Assembly: GCA_031273725.1 (NCBI GenBank) | Contig: JAISRG010000048.1 | Span: 1 to 18,126, forward strand | Origin: Puniceicoccales bacterium | GTDB taxonomy: Bacteria > Verrucomicrobiota > Verrucomicrobiia > Opitutales > JAIRKQ01 | Length of the DNA stretch: 18,126 bases | Direction of reading: 5' to 3' | In this document: in pieces, positions 1 to 7,878 of the stretch | Layout: every line of letters starts with the position of its first letter | Numbering within the stretch: position 1 is the stretch's first letter | Notes under the pieces: model-generated | Database searches by the model: none | What the model saw: only the letters and a program-made list of their open reading frames with translations | What the model was told of the DNA's origin: nothing | Program-made: the position numbers and the translations under genes

Positions 1-966
1 GCTGGCAATGGTGGCAATGGGTGTTTGAGTTTCCGCCGGGAAAAATTCATACCCAAAGGAGGCCCCAATGGTGGAGATGGAGGCAATGGGGGAGATGTGA
101 TTCTTATCGGCGATGAAAACACCAACGATTTGTCCGTTTATAGATTTACACCCCACGCAAAGGCTGAAAATGGTCAACATGGAATGGGAAGTGAAATGCA
201 TGGCCGAAATGGCAAACATTGCTTTCTAAAAGTCCCAATGGGCACCGTCATCCTTGATTCGAGTACGAAAAATTTTGTCACGGAAGTAATAAAACATGGG
301 CAGGAAATCTCTATTTTGAAAGGTGGTAGAGGTGGCAAGGGCAACGTGAATTTCAAATCGTCGACGAACCAGGCTCCACGGCATATAACACCGGGTACGC
401 CAGGGGAAGAAGGAATTTTTGATTTTATCCTAAAGACCATAGCAGACGTCGGTCTTGTGGGATTTCCAAATGCCGGGAAATCCACGCTAATAGGGGTACT
501 CACCGATGCCACTCCAAAGGTCGCAAATTATCCATTTACGACATTGCATGCCAACATCGGCATCATGACAGATGGGCGTAGTGGCGGCAAAATAATTCTT
601 GCCGATATCCCTGGGCTTATCGAAGGCGCCCATGAAAATCGTGGGCTGGGAGTACGATTTTTGAAACACATCGAGAGGTGCTCTTCGCTGCTGTTTCTGA
701 TAGACATGTCTGGCATGGATAATCGTTCGCCGGCAGATGACTATTCCGTTCTATTGGAAGAGCTCAAATGCTACGACGCAAATTTGTTGTCCAAAACGCG
801 CACGGTAGTTGCCAATAAAATGGATAGCGAATCTGCCCAGGAAAATTTAAAAAATTTCAAACAAATTCACAAAATTAATCCCATAGAGATATCCTGTGTG
901 ACGCAAAATGGTATCAATCATTTGAAAACCATATTATTCCAAACAAAGAATGCGAAAATTTTGTAA
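1..966 (+). CDS. obgE: GTPase Obg/CgtA, 5' end cut by window edge
   Basis: Obg is a ribosome-associated GTPase needed for large-subunit assembly and linked to stress and cell-cycle control. The frame is open from base 1, and the first codons already encode the Obg-fold glycine repeats (AGNGGNGC, then SFRREKF, then GGPNGGDGGNGGD). Roughly ten N-terminal residues are therefore missing off the left edge, and the TTG at 25 is not the start. The G domain shows G1 GFPNAGKS (460-483), G3 DIPGLIEGAHENRGLG, G4 NKMD and G5-like ISC. The protein ends soon after the G domain, so the optional C-terminal OCT domain is absent, as in many short Obg proteins. The SNF2 gene follows on the same strand after about 60 bases. 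The family call is very secure. Confidence 0.96.
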   Translation, partial: AGNGGNGCLSFRREKFIPKGGPNGGDGGNGGDVILIGDENTNDLSVYRFTPHAKAENGQHGMGSEMHGRNGKHCFLKVPMGTVILDSSTKNFVTEVIKHGQEISILKGGRGGKGNVNFKSSTNQAPRHITPGTPGEEGIFDFILKTIADVGLVGFPNAGKSTLIGVLTDATPKVANYPFTTLHANIGIMTDGRSGGKIILADIPGLIEGAHENRGLGVRFLKHIERCSSLLFLIDMSGMDNRSPADDYSVLLEELKCYDANLLSKTRTVVANKMDSESAQENLKNFKQIHKINPIEISCVTQNGINHLKTILFQTKNAKIL

Positions 967-1026
967 AAGATCGTCTTCTTATCTTGCAAAATTCTCTATG
1001 GCCATTTATTGTCAGTGATTGTCATA

Positions 1027-3495
1027 ATGTTGCCTAATCATCCAGAGTGTGAATTTACGAGAGCATCCATAGTGTCATGGAAGAAAAAATTGGCCCAATT
1101 TGATATGGGACAATATTTTGGGCGTCGTCCATGCTCCATCGCAAAAGGTGTATTCGCCACACAAGCAATCAAGAAGGTGGTTTTGGAAGAACATAAGGCA
1201 ACGATAGTGGCATATTTTAATGGTGATACGATAAATTTTGACGTAGCATTTGACAGCGTTGGGCATCTTGAAACCTCGATTAACAAGCTAAACAAACTAA
1301 AAGTTACTTCCCAAATTGTAACCATTGCCGCGTTGATGGCGATAACAAAGCTTGTGGATTCGGAAAATGTAGATATTGTCGAAGACAATTTCTCCTCCCC
1401 TATGGATTTGCCGAAGGATGAAATTGCCATGGAAAATCTTATGGAAAAAGCGTATACACACCAGAAGAATAGACTTGAAAAAAATGTTTTGGTCAAATTT
1501 AGCATATGTGGTAATAGCGTTTCAATGCATGCATTTTTGGATAATTCAGAAAAGAAACCAATTTTCATGCAAAGTAGCAGCTCCATCACGGTAATTTCGG
1601 GTAATGTAAAAAAAATGTCCCTGCTGCGCCTGCTATTTTATGCCAAAAAGGCGAACCTTGAATTCTGTGCGGCGAACCGGGATTATCGTTCGAAAAATTT
1701 GCGAGATGCCATCGATTTAATAGGCAATAAATTCGACACCTGGAACAAATATTTTTATGTCCAATTTTCTCCCGAAATGCTACTCCTAAAGCGCGGGGCA
1801 ATTTTCCCAAACATTTGTGCCAAAGTTTGTGAGCTCGACCCGGAACACATAGAGATTAAATGGATCATCGAGACCGAGTACGGACTAATTGATTCCCAGA
1901 AAATGCCCGATTTACTAAAGGCGAATGGCCGCCTAATTTTCATAGAAAAAATTGGGGCTGTCGCATTGACTGCCAACCAAATTTCAGTCATCCGCCACGT
2001 ATTTTGCTGCGACCACGGTGCCAAATTGCGCAAATACATCCTATATGTGTTGCTCAATCAGCACCACATTCGGGTCGATGCTTCGGGATGTAAAATTACG
2101 CACATTGATGTCGGTAACGTAAAGTTTCAATTGCCTGATTTTTTGAAAAACTACCAACGGGATGGCGTCTATACAATGCAAGCAATTCTAGATGCCGGGT
2201 GCCACTGCTTACTTGCCGATGAAATGGGGCTTGGGAAAACCATGCAGGTATTATCATTGGTTTGGGCTAATGGAAAAAACAGACATTCATTGGTAGTTTG
2301 CCCTGCGAGCGTAATTTCAGTTTGGCAAAAGGAAATAGAAAAATTTTTCCCCGATAAAACTTTTGCCACCGTTGACAAACATTACAATTTTTCAAACAAA
2401 TCTGACTTTCTGCTGTGTAGCTATGCCCAGGTGCATAAAATGAACACAGAATTGCGGAAATTGTCCTTCGACTATGTTATTTTGGACGAAGCGCAGTATG
2501 CTAAAAATCCACGCTCCAAAACCATGCAGGCATGTTGTAATATCAATGGCAGATTTAGGATAGCCATTACAGGGACACCGATCGAGAATAATCTGATGGA
2601 TATTTGGAGCATATTTAAATTTCTCATGCCGGGATTTTTTTGCGGCTATAAACAGTTTCAAACAAGCATTAGTCTGCCAGATTTTCGCCGAAATTTTCAG
2701 AAACAAATTGCAACATTTACAATTAGACGAACCAAACAATCCGTTGCCATCGAACTACCGAAATGCAATGAAATCGAGATTATTTGTAAAATGAATCATT
2801 CCCAAAGGTTCGCCTACGATGCCATCAAAAACAGCCTCCGGTCCAAGTTGACAAACTTTAATACGTCCGACTCCAAAATGCGTATGAATATTTTGACAGC
2901 CATTACCCGTTTGAGGCAAGCCGCATGCTCTCAGTTTATTCTTCCGGAAGCTTTGCGCCATAGTAATTCTCGGGATTCACAAAAAATCGACATTTTAATG
3001 TTGAAACTGGAAACTATTGTAGCAGAAGGAAGCAAAGTTCTTGTATTCAGCCAATTTTTGGAATTTTTGAAAGAAATAAAATATAGGATCGCGGAAAGCA
3101 CGCTAGAGACCAAAGTATACTCTTTGATAGGGTCAACATCCAATCGTAAAACGTTGGTGGATACTTTTCAAAATACTAAGGGAAGCGCAATCATGCTTAT
3201 TAGTTTGAAAGCTGGTGGGGTTGGCATAACCCTCCATGCAGCAGAATATGCCTTTCTGATGGAGCCGTGGTGGAATCCCGCCGTCGAAGAACAGGCAATA
3301 GCACGAATTCACAGAATTGGTCAAAAAAACATTACCACAATTTATCGTCTAATCACAGAAGAATCCATTGAGGAACGCATGCGTGCAATTCAAATATCAA
3401 AAAATGAACTATTTAATGACTTCATCAAGACCGGAGTTGACAACATCGCAATGACTAATTTTTTCCTAAAAAATCTAGAATCTTTACTGGATTGA
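1027..3495 (+). CDS. SNF2-family DNA-dependent ATPase/helicase-like protein
   Basis: This is a two-lobe SNF2 (Rad54/HepA-like) ATPase expected to move along or remodel protein-DNA complexes; the substrate is unknown. Counting from ATG 1027 (822 aa), motif I is DEMGLGKT (398-405), motif II DEAQ (487-490), motif III ITGTPIENN (514-522), motif V has LISLKAGGVGITLH, and motif VI is ARIHRIGQ (759-766). All are intact, so ATPase activity is expected. The first 360 or so residues are a family-specific extension. Residues 41-109 keep the spacing of a SWIM domain but lack its Cys and His ligands. TTG 1009 and GTG 1015 are alternative in-frame starts; none of the three has a visible Shine-Dalgarno sequence. 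The stop lies 4 bases before the downstream GTG start, which suggests translational coupling. Confidence 0.93.
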   Translation: MLPNHPECEFTRASIVSWKKKLAQFDMGQYFGRRPCSIAKGVFATQAIKKVVLEEHKATIVAYFNGDTINFDVAFDSVGHLETSINKLNKLKVTSQIVTIAALMAITKLVDSENVDIVEDNFSSPMDLPKDEIAMENLMEKAYTHQKNRLEKNVLVKFSICGNSVSMHAFLDNSEKKPIFMQSSSSITVISGNVKKMSLLRLLFYAKKANLEFCAANRDYRSKNLRDAIDLIGNKFDTWNKYFYVQFSPEMLLLKRGAIFPNICAKVCELDPEHIEIKWIIETEYGLIDSQKMPDLLKANGRLIFIEKIGAVALTANQISVIRHVFCCDHGAKLRKYILYVLLNQHHIRVDASGCKITHIDVGNVKFQLPDFLKNYQRDGVYTMQAILDAGCHCLLADEMGLGKTMQVLSLVWANGKNRHSLVVCPASVISVWQKEIEKFFPDKTFATVDKHYNFSNKSDFLLCSYAQVHKMNTELRKLSFDYVILDEAQYAKNPRSKTMQACCNINGRFRIAITGTPIENNLMDIWSIFKFLMPGFFCGYKQFQTSISLPDFRRNFQKQIATFTIRRTKQSVAIELPKCNEIEIICKMNHSQRFAYDAIKNSLRSKLTNFNTSDSKMRMNILTAITRLRQAACSQFILPEALRHSNSRDSQKIDILMLKLETIVAEGSKVLVFSQFLEFLKEIKYRIAESTLETKVYSLIGSTSNRKTLVDTFQNTKGSAIMLISLKAGGVGITLHAAEYAFLMEPWWNPAVEEQAIARIHRIGQKNITTIYRLITEESIEERMRAIQISKNELFNDFIKTGVDNIAMTNFFLKNLESLLD

Positions 3496-3499
3496 TATC

Positions 3500-3895
3500 G
3501 TGACAAAGAAAACTTTTGGCCGTAGAATTCGTAATCTAATTGCCGCATTTCGTGGATTGCCGCCGGAATCAGGTATCTCATGTTTAAAAAAGACTAAACC
3601 TCTTGGCACTTCCATAGCCACTCTGTTAAAAAAACTCAACGGGGTAAAAATAACACCCCAACAAACCATCCAACAAAATTGGTCATCCATCATAGGAGAA
3701 AATATGGCCAAACGTTGCCATCCTGTAAAAATTTTAAACAATGATACCCTCGTCATCCATAGTTTCGACGCAATAATTCGTTCGGAATTACAAATGCAAA
3801 AGCTAAAAATTTTAGAAAATTTACACCAATTGCCCCATTGCGCAAAAATTTCCGACATCCGTTTCGTCGCTCACAAATCGATCGACGTCGCATGA
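3500..3895 (+). CDS. DUF721/DciA-like helicase-loading protein
   Basis: This 131-residue protein resembles the DUF721 family, which includes DciA, the loader or operator of the replicative helicase DnaB in bacteria lacking DnaC or DnaI. The typical core is visible at about residues 35-110: an LL..L segment, then W61 in NWSSIIGENMAKRCHPV, then the strand NNDTLVIHSFD and a helix starting with RSEL. The N-terminus is short and basic (KKTFGRRIRNL). It starts at a GTG only 4 bases after the SNF2 stop, with no Shine-Dalgarno sequence, so it is probably coupled to that gene. It is convergent with tsf. Assignment rests on pattern and length. DciA function is known for family members and only inferred here. 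Confidence 0.7.
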   Translation: MTKKTFGRRIRNLIAAFRGLPPESGISCLKKTKPLGTSIATLLKKLNGVKITPQQTIQQNWSSIIGENMAKRCHPVKILNNDTLVIHSFDAIIRSELQMQKLKILENLHQLPHCAKISDIRFVAHKSIDVA

Positions 3896-3910
3896 CAAAA
3901 ATATACCAAA

Positions 3911-3934
3911 AAACCCTCGGTGTGAGGTCAGGAT
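3911..3934. terminator. Weak possible hairpin between convergent genes
   Basis: The 48-base gap between the convergent DciA-like gene and tsf contains CCTC, the 5-base loop GGTGT, then GAGG, flanked by an A-run on the left and TTTT on the right. The arrangement could act as a terminator in either direction, but the stem is only 4 bp with an imperfect extension. Position between two converging genes is the main support. Confidence 0.25.
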
Positions 3935-3943
3935 TTTGTTTAA

Positions 3944-4531
3944 CTATCCGATTTGATAGCGAACAAATCGACCAACCTTGATATTTTCACCTATGATGGC
4001 TATGGATTGAGCAATGTATTCTCCAATTGATATTTCTTGATCTTCTATAAAAGATTGCTCCAACAAGCAAACTTCACTATGCCACTTGGCCAATTTTCCG
4101 GAAATAATTTTCTCAATGGCGTTTGCTGGCTTACCAGCATACTGTGCGGCCGCAATGGAACGTTCCTTTTCTTCGACTTCCGGAGGAATGTCTTCGGCCG
4201 AGATATAGGTGGGAGACATCGCAGCAATGTGCACGCAAATATCCTTTGCTAACTTCTGGAATGCTTCATTCTTCGCAGCGAAATCAGTTTCACAGTTAAG
4301 CTCCAGCAGAACCCCTATGCGGCCACCGATGTGAATGTAAGATTGAATGATTCCCTCCGAAGTTTCTCGCCCCGCTTTTTTAGCAGCATTTATAATGCCT
4401 CGTTTTCTTAGAATAACTATCGCTTCTTCGATATTTCCCTGGGCCTCTTCCAAAGCTTTTTTGCACTCCATTATGCCTGCGCCTGACCGTTGGCGCAAAT
4501 CATTTATCATTTTTGCATTAATCTCTACCAT
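3944..4531 (-). CDS. tsf: Elongation factor Ts (short form)
   Basis: EF-Ts is the nucleotide exchange factor that recharges EF-Tu with GTP during translation. The N-terminal UBA-like region (INDLRQRSGAGIMECKKAL) and the nucleotide-exchange motif CETDFAAKNEAF (residues 79-90) are clear. At 195 residues it is a short form, like the Thermus protein, with only one core repeat instead of the roughly 280-residue enterobacterial layout. It follows rpsB by 11 bases in the usual rpsB-tsf order. The ATG at 4531 is preceded by only a weak GTGAG. The usual downstream neighbours pyrH and frr are not here; the next gene is convergent. Confidence 0.96.
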   Translation of the reverse strand: MVEINAKMINDLRQRSGAGIMECKKALEEAQGNIEEAIVILRKRGIINAAKKAGRETSEGIIQSYIHIGGRIGVLLELNCETDFAAKNEAFQKLAKDICVHIAAMSPTYISAEDIPPEVEEKERSIAAAQYAGKPANAIEKIISGKLAKWHSEVCLLEQSFIEDQEISIGEYIAQSIAIIGENIKVGRFVRYQIG

Positions 4532-4542
4532 ATTAGTCTCAC

Positions 4543-5376
4543 TTAATTTGTATTTTCATTGTCTACCGCTAATGTTTCTGCGGATAAATTTGTTGATATT
4601 TCATCGATAATTTCCTTTGACATGGCGACTTCTGGAACAATCTTTATCATGTCGTCCGTAGACAGTAATTTTTTCCTCGATGATTTACGTTCTCCTCGGA
4701 TCGTAATGCCCTCCTGGACACCCTCCAAAAACAACCCCAATATCATTCTTATTGCCTTGGTAGAATCATCGTTGCACATAATTGGATAATCAACCAGGGA
4801 AGGATCCGAATTTGTATCGACGATGGCAAACACGGGAATACCAACTTTTTTTGCTTCCGCCACGGCAATGTGTTCGTGCATTACGTCTGCAATAAATAGG
4901 GCGGCTGGTGGCTCCTCAATCTGCATCAGTCCTTCAAAACTATTGTGCATGCGATTCATTTTGCGACGAATGACCGCCGCTTCCTTTTTGTGCATTTTAG
5001 CAAGTTCACCACTTTCTTCCAATGTCAAAAATTTTTTGTATTTGTTCAAACTACGCTCAATCGTTTGAAAATTTGTTAAAGTTCCTCCCAACCACCGACT
5101 GATACAAAACGGCATATCCACGGAAGTTGCTCCTTCCTTTGTGACATCTTGCGCTTGCTTTTTAGTTCCAACGAACCAAACATCTCCACCGCCGGCAACA
5201 ATATTTTTTACTACCTCACATGCCTTTTCGATTTGGTCGCATGTTTTTACAAGATTAATAATTGTTATCCCATTGCGATGGTCAAAGATATATTGATGAT
5301 TTTTTGGATTCCAACGTTTCCTTTGGTGTCCAATGTGGACACCTGCTTCAAACAACTCTTGAGGTGAAGTTCTCAT
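4543..5376 (-). CDS. rpsB: 30S ribosomal protein S2
   Basis: Ribosomal protein S2 is part of the small-subunit head/back region and is needed for S1 docking. The start is set at ATG 5376, giving 277 residues beginning MRTSPQELFEAGVHIGHQ, which matches the conserved S2 N-terminus. The frame stays open upstream to an ATG at 5415, but only the 5376 start has a good Shine-Dalgarno sequence (GGAG, 7 bases before the ATG). Hallmarks are GVHIGHQRKRWNPK, FVGTKKQAQ, RWLGGTLTN and the IPVFAIVDTNSDP segment. The C-terminal tail after about residue 230 is variable and acidic. It is the first gene of the rpsB-tsf pair and diverges from tsaD across a 133-base gap. Confidence 0.97.
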   Translation of the reverse strand: MRTSPQELFEAGVHIGHQRKRWNPKNHQYIFDHRNGITIINLVKTCDQIEKACEVVKNIVAGGGDVWFVGTKKQAQDVTKEGATSVDMPFCISRWLGGTLTNFQTIERSLNKYKKFLTLEESGELAKMHKKEAAVIRRKMNRMHNSFEGLMQIEEPPAALFIADVMHEHIAVAEAKKVGIPVFAIVDTNSDPSLVDYPIMCNDDSTKAIRMILGLFLEGVQEGITIRGERKSSRKKLLSTDDMIKIVPEVAMSKEIIDEISTNLSAETLAVDNENTN

Positions 5377-5509
5377 ATTTTTTCTCCGTTTGGCTAGGGA
5401 ACGAACCACTCGCATGTCTAGCCATTATTAGATATTTGGTTAAATTTGATCTGGACGCTGCATATAAAATTGATATTGACAAGAATTTTTTAACAATTCC
5501 GGAAAATTT
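5377..5509. promoter_or_regulatory. Divergent intergenic region rpsB/tsaD
   Basis: This 133-base gap must hold the start signals for rpsB (-) and tsaD (+). The rpsB Shine-Dalgarno sequence (complement of CTCC at 5384-5387) is clear. AT-rich boxes such as TATAAA (5463-5468) and TTGACA (5476-5481) are present, but I could not pair a -35 with a -10 at normal spacing on either strand. Promoter positions are therefore left open. No operator or S2 leader structure was recognised. Confidence 0.4.
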
Positions 5510-6502
5510 ATGATAATTGGCATAGAAAGTTCATGCGACGAGTCAGCCATTGCCATATTTGATGAAGATAGCGGGGTTGTCTTTGAAAAAATTTCATCCC
5601 AGGTAAATTTGCACACCGAATATGGTGGTGTCGTCCCCGAGCTCGCTTCCCGGGAACATGTCAAAAATTTCATTCCATTGCTAAAAGATTTAAAAAATTT
5701 CGGAATATCGGGGGCAAAATTAATTGCCGTGACCAGGGAACCTGGACTTCCGGGATGTATAAATATTGGACTGGCGGTGGCGAGAGCATTATCCCTTATT
5801 TTGCGCCTGCCAGTTAGGGAAATTAATCATTTGCATGGCCATCTATTTTCCCCATTTATTCCTATCCATGCCCATGCTCCCCAATCGTTTTTTTCTAATT
5901 TGAAGGAATATCTTCCGCACCTCGGCCTACTGGTTTCCGGCGGTAACACGATTTTATTCGAAGTATCGGAAGATCTTGCGACAGTGACAATCGCAGAGAC
6001 ACAGGATGATGCGGCGGGAGAAGCCTTCGACAAGGGCGCAAAACTGTTGGGACTTCCCTACCCGGGTGGACATTTGATCGAACGGCTGGCAAGGTTGGGA
6101 AATGCCAAAAAATACCAATTTCCCCGTGCATTTTTGAACAAATCGGATATGAAGTTTAGTTTTTCTGGATTGAAGACCAGCCTGAGGTATTTTTTGGAAA
6201 AGTTCGAAGGGAGCTTTGCATCCCACATCAATGACATTTGCGCTTCATACCAAGAAGCGATCGTCGATACACTATCAATAAAAGTTTCCCACGCGCTTGG
6301 AAAACATTCTTTTTATAAAAGCATTGGTATTAGCGGTGGTGTTTCCAACAATGATACTCTGCGCGAAAAAATATCGACCCTTGCGGCAAAGTTTGGCAAA
6401 AAATTTGTTTTTCCATTGCGTCATCACACCGGTGACAACGCAGCAATGATCGCATTTGCAGCATATGTTTACGGTAATTTTTCAAATGACTACCGCCGAT
6501 AA
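5510..6502 (+). CDS. tsaD: tRNA threonylcarbamoyladenosine transferase TsaD
   Basis: TsaD transfers the threonylcarbamoyl group onto A37 of ANN-decoding tRNAs, together with TsaB and TsaE. Family signatures across 330 residues are IGIESSCDES (3-12), GGVVPELASREH (39-50), the metal-binding HxxxH as HLHGH (107-111), LVSGGNT, GLPYPGGHLIERLA, FSFSGLKTS, GGVSNNDTLR (276-285) and TGDNAAMIA with metal ligand D309. The length is normal. One change stands out: the loop usually read as T-x-G-PGL-x-GS appears as TREPGLPGC (75-83), with Glu for Gly and Cys for Ser. The start ATG has a modest GGAA upstream. The 3' end nearly touches the convergent phosphofructokinase-like gene. Confidence 0.96.
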   Translation: MIIGIESSCDESAIAIFDEDSGVVFEKISSQVNLHTEYGGVVPELASREHVKNFIPLLKDLKNFGISGAKLIAVTREPGLPGCINIGLAVARALSLILRLPVREINHLHGHLFSPFIPIHAHAPQSFFSNLKEYLPHLGLLVSGGNTILFEVSEDLATVTIAETQDDAAGEAFDKGAKLLGLPYPGGHLIERLARLGNAKKYQFPRAFLNKSDMKFSFSGLKTSLRYFLEKFEGSFASHINDICASYQEAIVDTLSIKVSHALGKHSFYKSIGISGGVSNNDTLREKISTLAAKFGKKFVFPLRHHTGDNAAMIAFAAYVYGNFSNDYRR

Positions 6503-6511
6503 TTTTTGAGC

Positions 6512-7681
6512 TTACTTTAACCTGGCGAAACTTGGTAGTCCATTTTCATAGGCACACTTGACTTCACCGGCAATTAAAGGCATCGCATACTTGAAAAATG
6601 AAATATCAAATGCCATATTTTCATAGAGATACCATGACTCAGGAAATTCTTTTCTCTTATCGGAAATATTTTCAAAATCTATGCAGCTTACCTCCGTTGA
6701 ATACTTATTTCCATCGGCGCGTAGCAGCGAGATCATCTTTCCACTTATTCCACCGGCAATGGCGAGATCCAACGCTTTTTGAACACACAATTCGGATTCA
6801 ATGACATCTATTTCCGATAGCGTCATGCAGGCCGTCAACTCCCAATCGTGCAAGGAAATTAAATCTATTTGAACGTCAAAATTGGCACTGGAAATTAATT
6901 TTATATATTCCCCTGCGCCATTCTGTGTGCTGATGCTTTCCTTTTTGGGAGATATCAGTTTGTCCCCAAGAACGATTACACAGTTTCCCAGATCGCGTAT
7001 TGTCTGGTGAACATTTTTTACGAAAGTCCCTTCGTCAAAATTTGAAAGAATGGCCAAGTGTGGAGCATCGTGGCTATCCTTACGCAGCCTAGCTAGCGCC
7101 AGGCTACTAATCAACCATTCGTTGTCACATCCCTTTAATTCTAATATGGTTATTGCTCCGCTCGTTTGCGTGGATTGGACATTGGTGATGATACTTTTAG
7201 CCATTGTGGCCAAGTGTTTCGCCATGGATCCATACCCCAAACAATGGTCTGTCAGCTGTAACCTGTTGCGATCAGATGTCGGAATGAGTATGATGCGCAT
7301 ATCATAGGTGCTTTCTCTGACAAATTCGTTAAGCTCTTTACATGTGTCAATGGACGACTCATCCCCAATAACAAATAGGTAACGAATGTTGTGTTTTCGA
7401 AAAACTTCCGCTATTTTTTTTACTTCCACATTGTTACAATGGATAGATTTTAATGCTGCTCCCGGGGTCCCAAGCAGGTTGGCTATATTTTTTTGTTGTT
7501 GCCCGGCCAAATCGACAAATTGCTCGTTCAATAACTTGGAAATACCCCCAATGCACCCGTAAATTTCCTCGACACAGTTGAAATTCAATGCTTTTTTGAT
7601 TAGTGCAGCCAAAATCACATTTGTAACGACCGTTGGTCTTCCAATTTGCAAAATCAAGACGTTTCCTTGTAACTCTTCCAT
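6512..7681 (-). CDS. Phosphofructokinase-family protein with degenerate active site
   Basis: This full-length 389-residue protein has the layout of short PPi-dependent phosphofructokinases, the glycolytic enzymes acting on fructose-6-phosphate. Landmarks align in order: GRPTVVTN (14-21), YGCIGGISKLLNEQFVDL, LLGTPGAALKS, VIGDESSIDT (104-113), the PTSDRNRLQLTDH segment (134-146) followed by GYGSMAK, ELKGC (181-185), NGAGEYI and GISGKM. At these landmarks the functional residues are substituted: GG loop to GR, GG(D/N)(G/D)S to GDESS, TIDND to SDRNR with Arg138 at the catalytic Asp position, MGR to KGC, and the late QR pair to DW. It is probably a pseudoenzyme or has a new function. The frame is intact, so it is not an obvious pseudogene. 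ATG 7681 lacks a strong Shine-Dalgarno sequence. Confidence 0.75.
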   Translation of the reverse strand: MEELQGNVLILQIGRPTVVTNVILAALIKKALNFNCVEEIYGCIGGISKLLNEQFVDLAGQQQKNIANLLGTPGAALKSIHCNNVEVKKIAEVFRKHNIRYLFVIGDESSIDTCKELNEFVRESTYDMRIILIPTSDRNRLQLTDHCLGYGSMAKHLATMAKSIITNVQSTQTSGAITILELKGCDNEWLISSLALARLRKDSHDAPHLAILSNFDEGTFVKNVHQTIRDLGNCVIVLGDKLISPKKESISTQNGAGEYIKLISSANFDVQIDLISLHDWELTACMTLSEIDVIESELCVQKALDLAIAGGISGKMISLLRADGNKYSTEVSCIDFENISDKRKEFPESWYLYENMAFDISFFKYAMPLIAGEVKCAYENGLPSFARLK

Positions 7682-7732
7682 AAACTTTTTCAGAACCTGT
7701 TGCTAAAACAGAAATAGGCAATCATTTTTTGG

Positions 7733-7759
7733 ATTTTACAAAATTAAAATTTTACAAAA
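7733..7759. repeat. 11-bp direct repeat upstream of PFK-like gene
   Basis: ATTTTACAAAA occurs exactly at 7733-7743 and 7749-7759, a 16-base period, 52 bases upstream of the ATG at 7681. On the minus strand each copy contains TAAAAT, a possible -10 box, but no -35 at normal spacing was found. The repeat could be a regulator-binding site or duplicated promoter DNA. Two further exact copies lie near the OTU-like gene and dnaE (8828-8838 inverted, 8974-8984). Confidence 0.45.
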
Positions 7760-7793
7760 GTTTAACGCGAGTTTCGAAATTTAAGAACAAAAA

Positions 7794-7818
7794 AGTAAAA
7801 AAATCCTAGGAAGGATTT
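7794..7818 (-). terminator. Rho-independent terminator, minus strand
   Basis: Read on the minus strand, AAATCCT (7818-7812), a TCCT loop and AGGATTT (7807-7801) make a perfect 7-bp hairpin. With the last three stem bases this gives seven consecutive T, then AC and more T. On the plus strand no T-run follows, so it is directional. It would end transcripts from the OTU-like gene and insulate the phosphofructokinase-like gene, which would then need its own promoter. Confidence 0.65.
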
Positions 7819-7878
7819 CCGATGAAATCAACCCTAAGACTGGCAAAGCTCCTCGTTCAAAAGACAACCTAATACAAG

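Noticed and set aside
25..966. Obg starting at TTG 25
   Set aside because: The frame is open to base 1 and the residues before 25 match the conserved Obg glycine-rich N-terminus, so the gene simply runs off the left edge.
1038..1589. 183-codon minus-strand ORF opposite the SNF2 gene
   Set aside because: The plus-strand reading is part of a continuous SNF2 protein; the antisense product shows no domain and no start signals.
5377..5415. 13-residue N-terminal extension of ribosomal protein S2 from ATG 5415
   Set aside because: The conserved S2 N-terminus and a good Shine-Dalgarno sequence both point to ATG 5376; the extension is basic and contains the Shine-Dalgarno itself.
6512..7681. Calling the PFK-like gene a functional pfkA or a pseudogene
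   Set aside because: Catalytic residues are missing, so a plain pfkA label would mislead; the reading frame is intact and full length, so pseudogene is not supported either.
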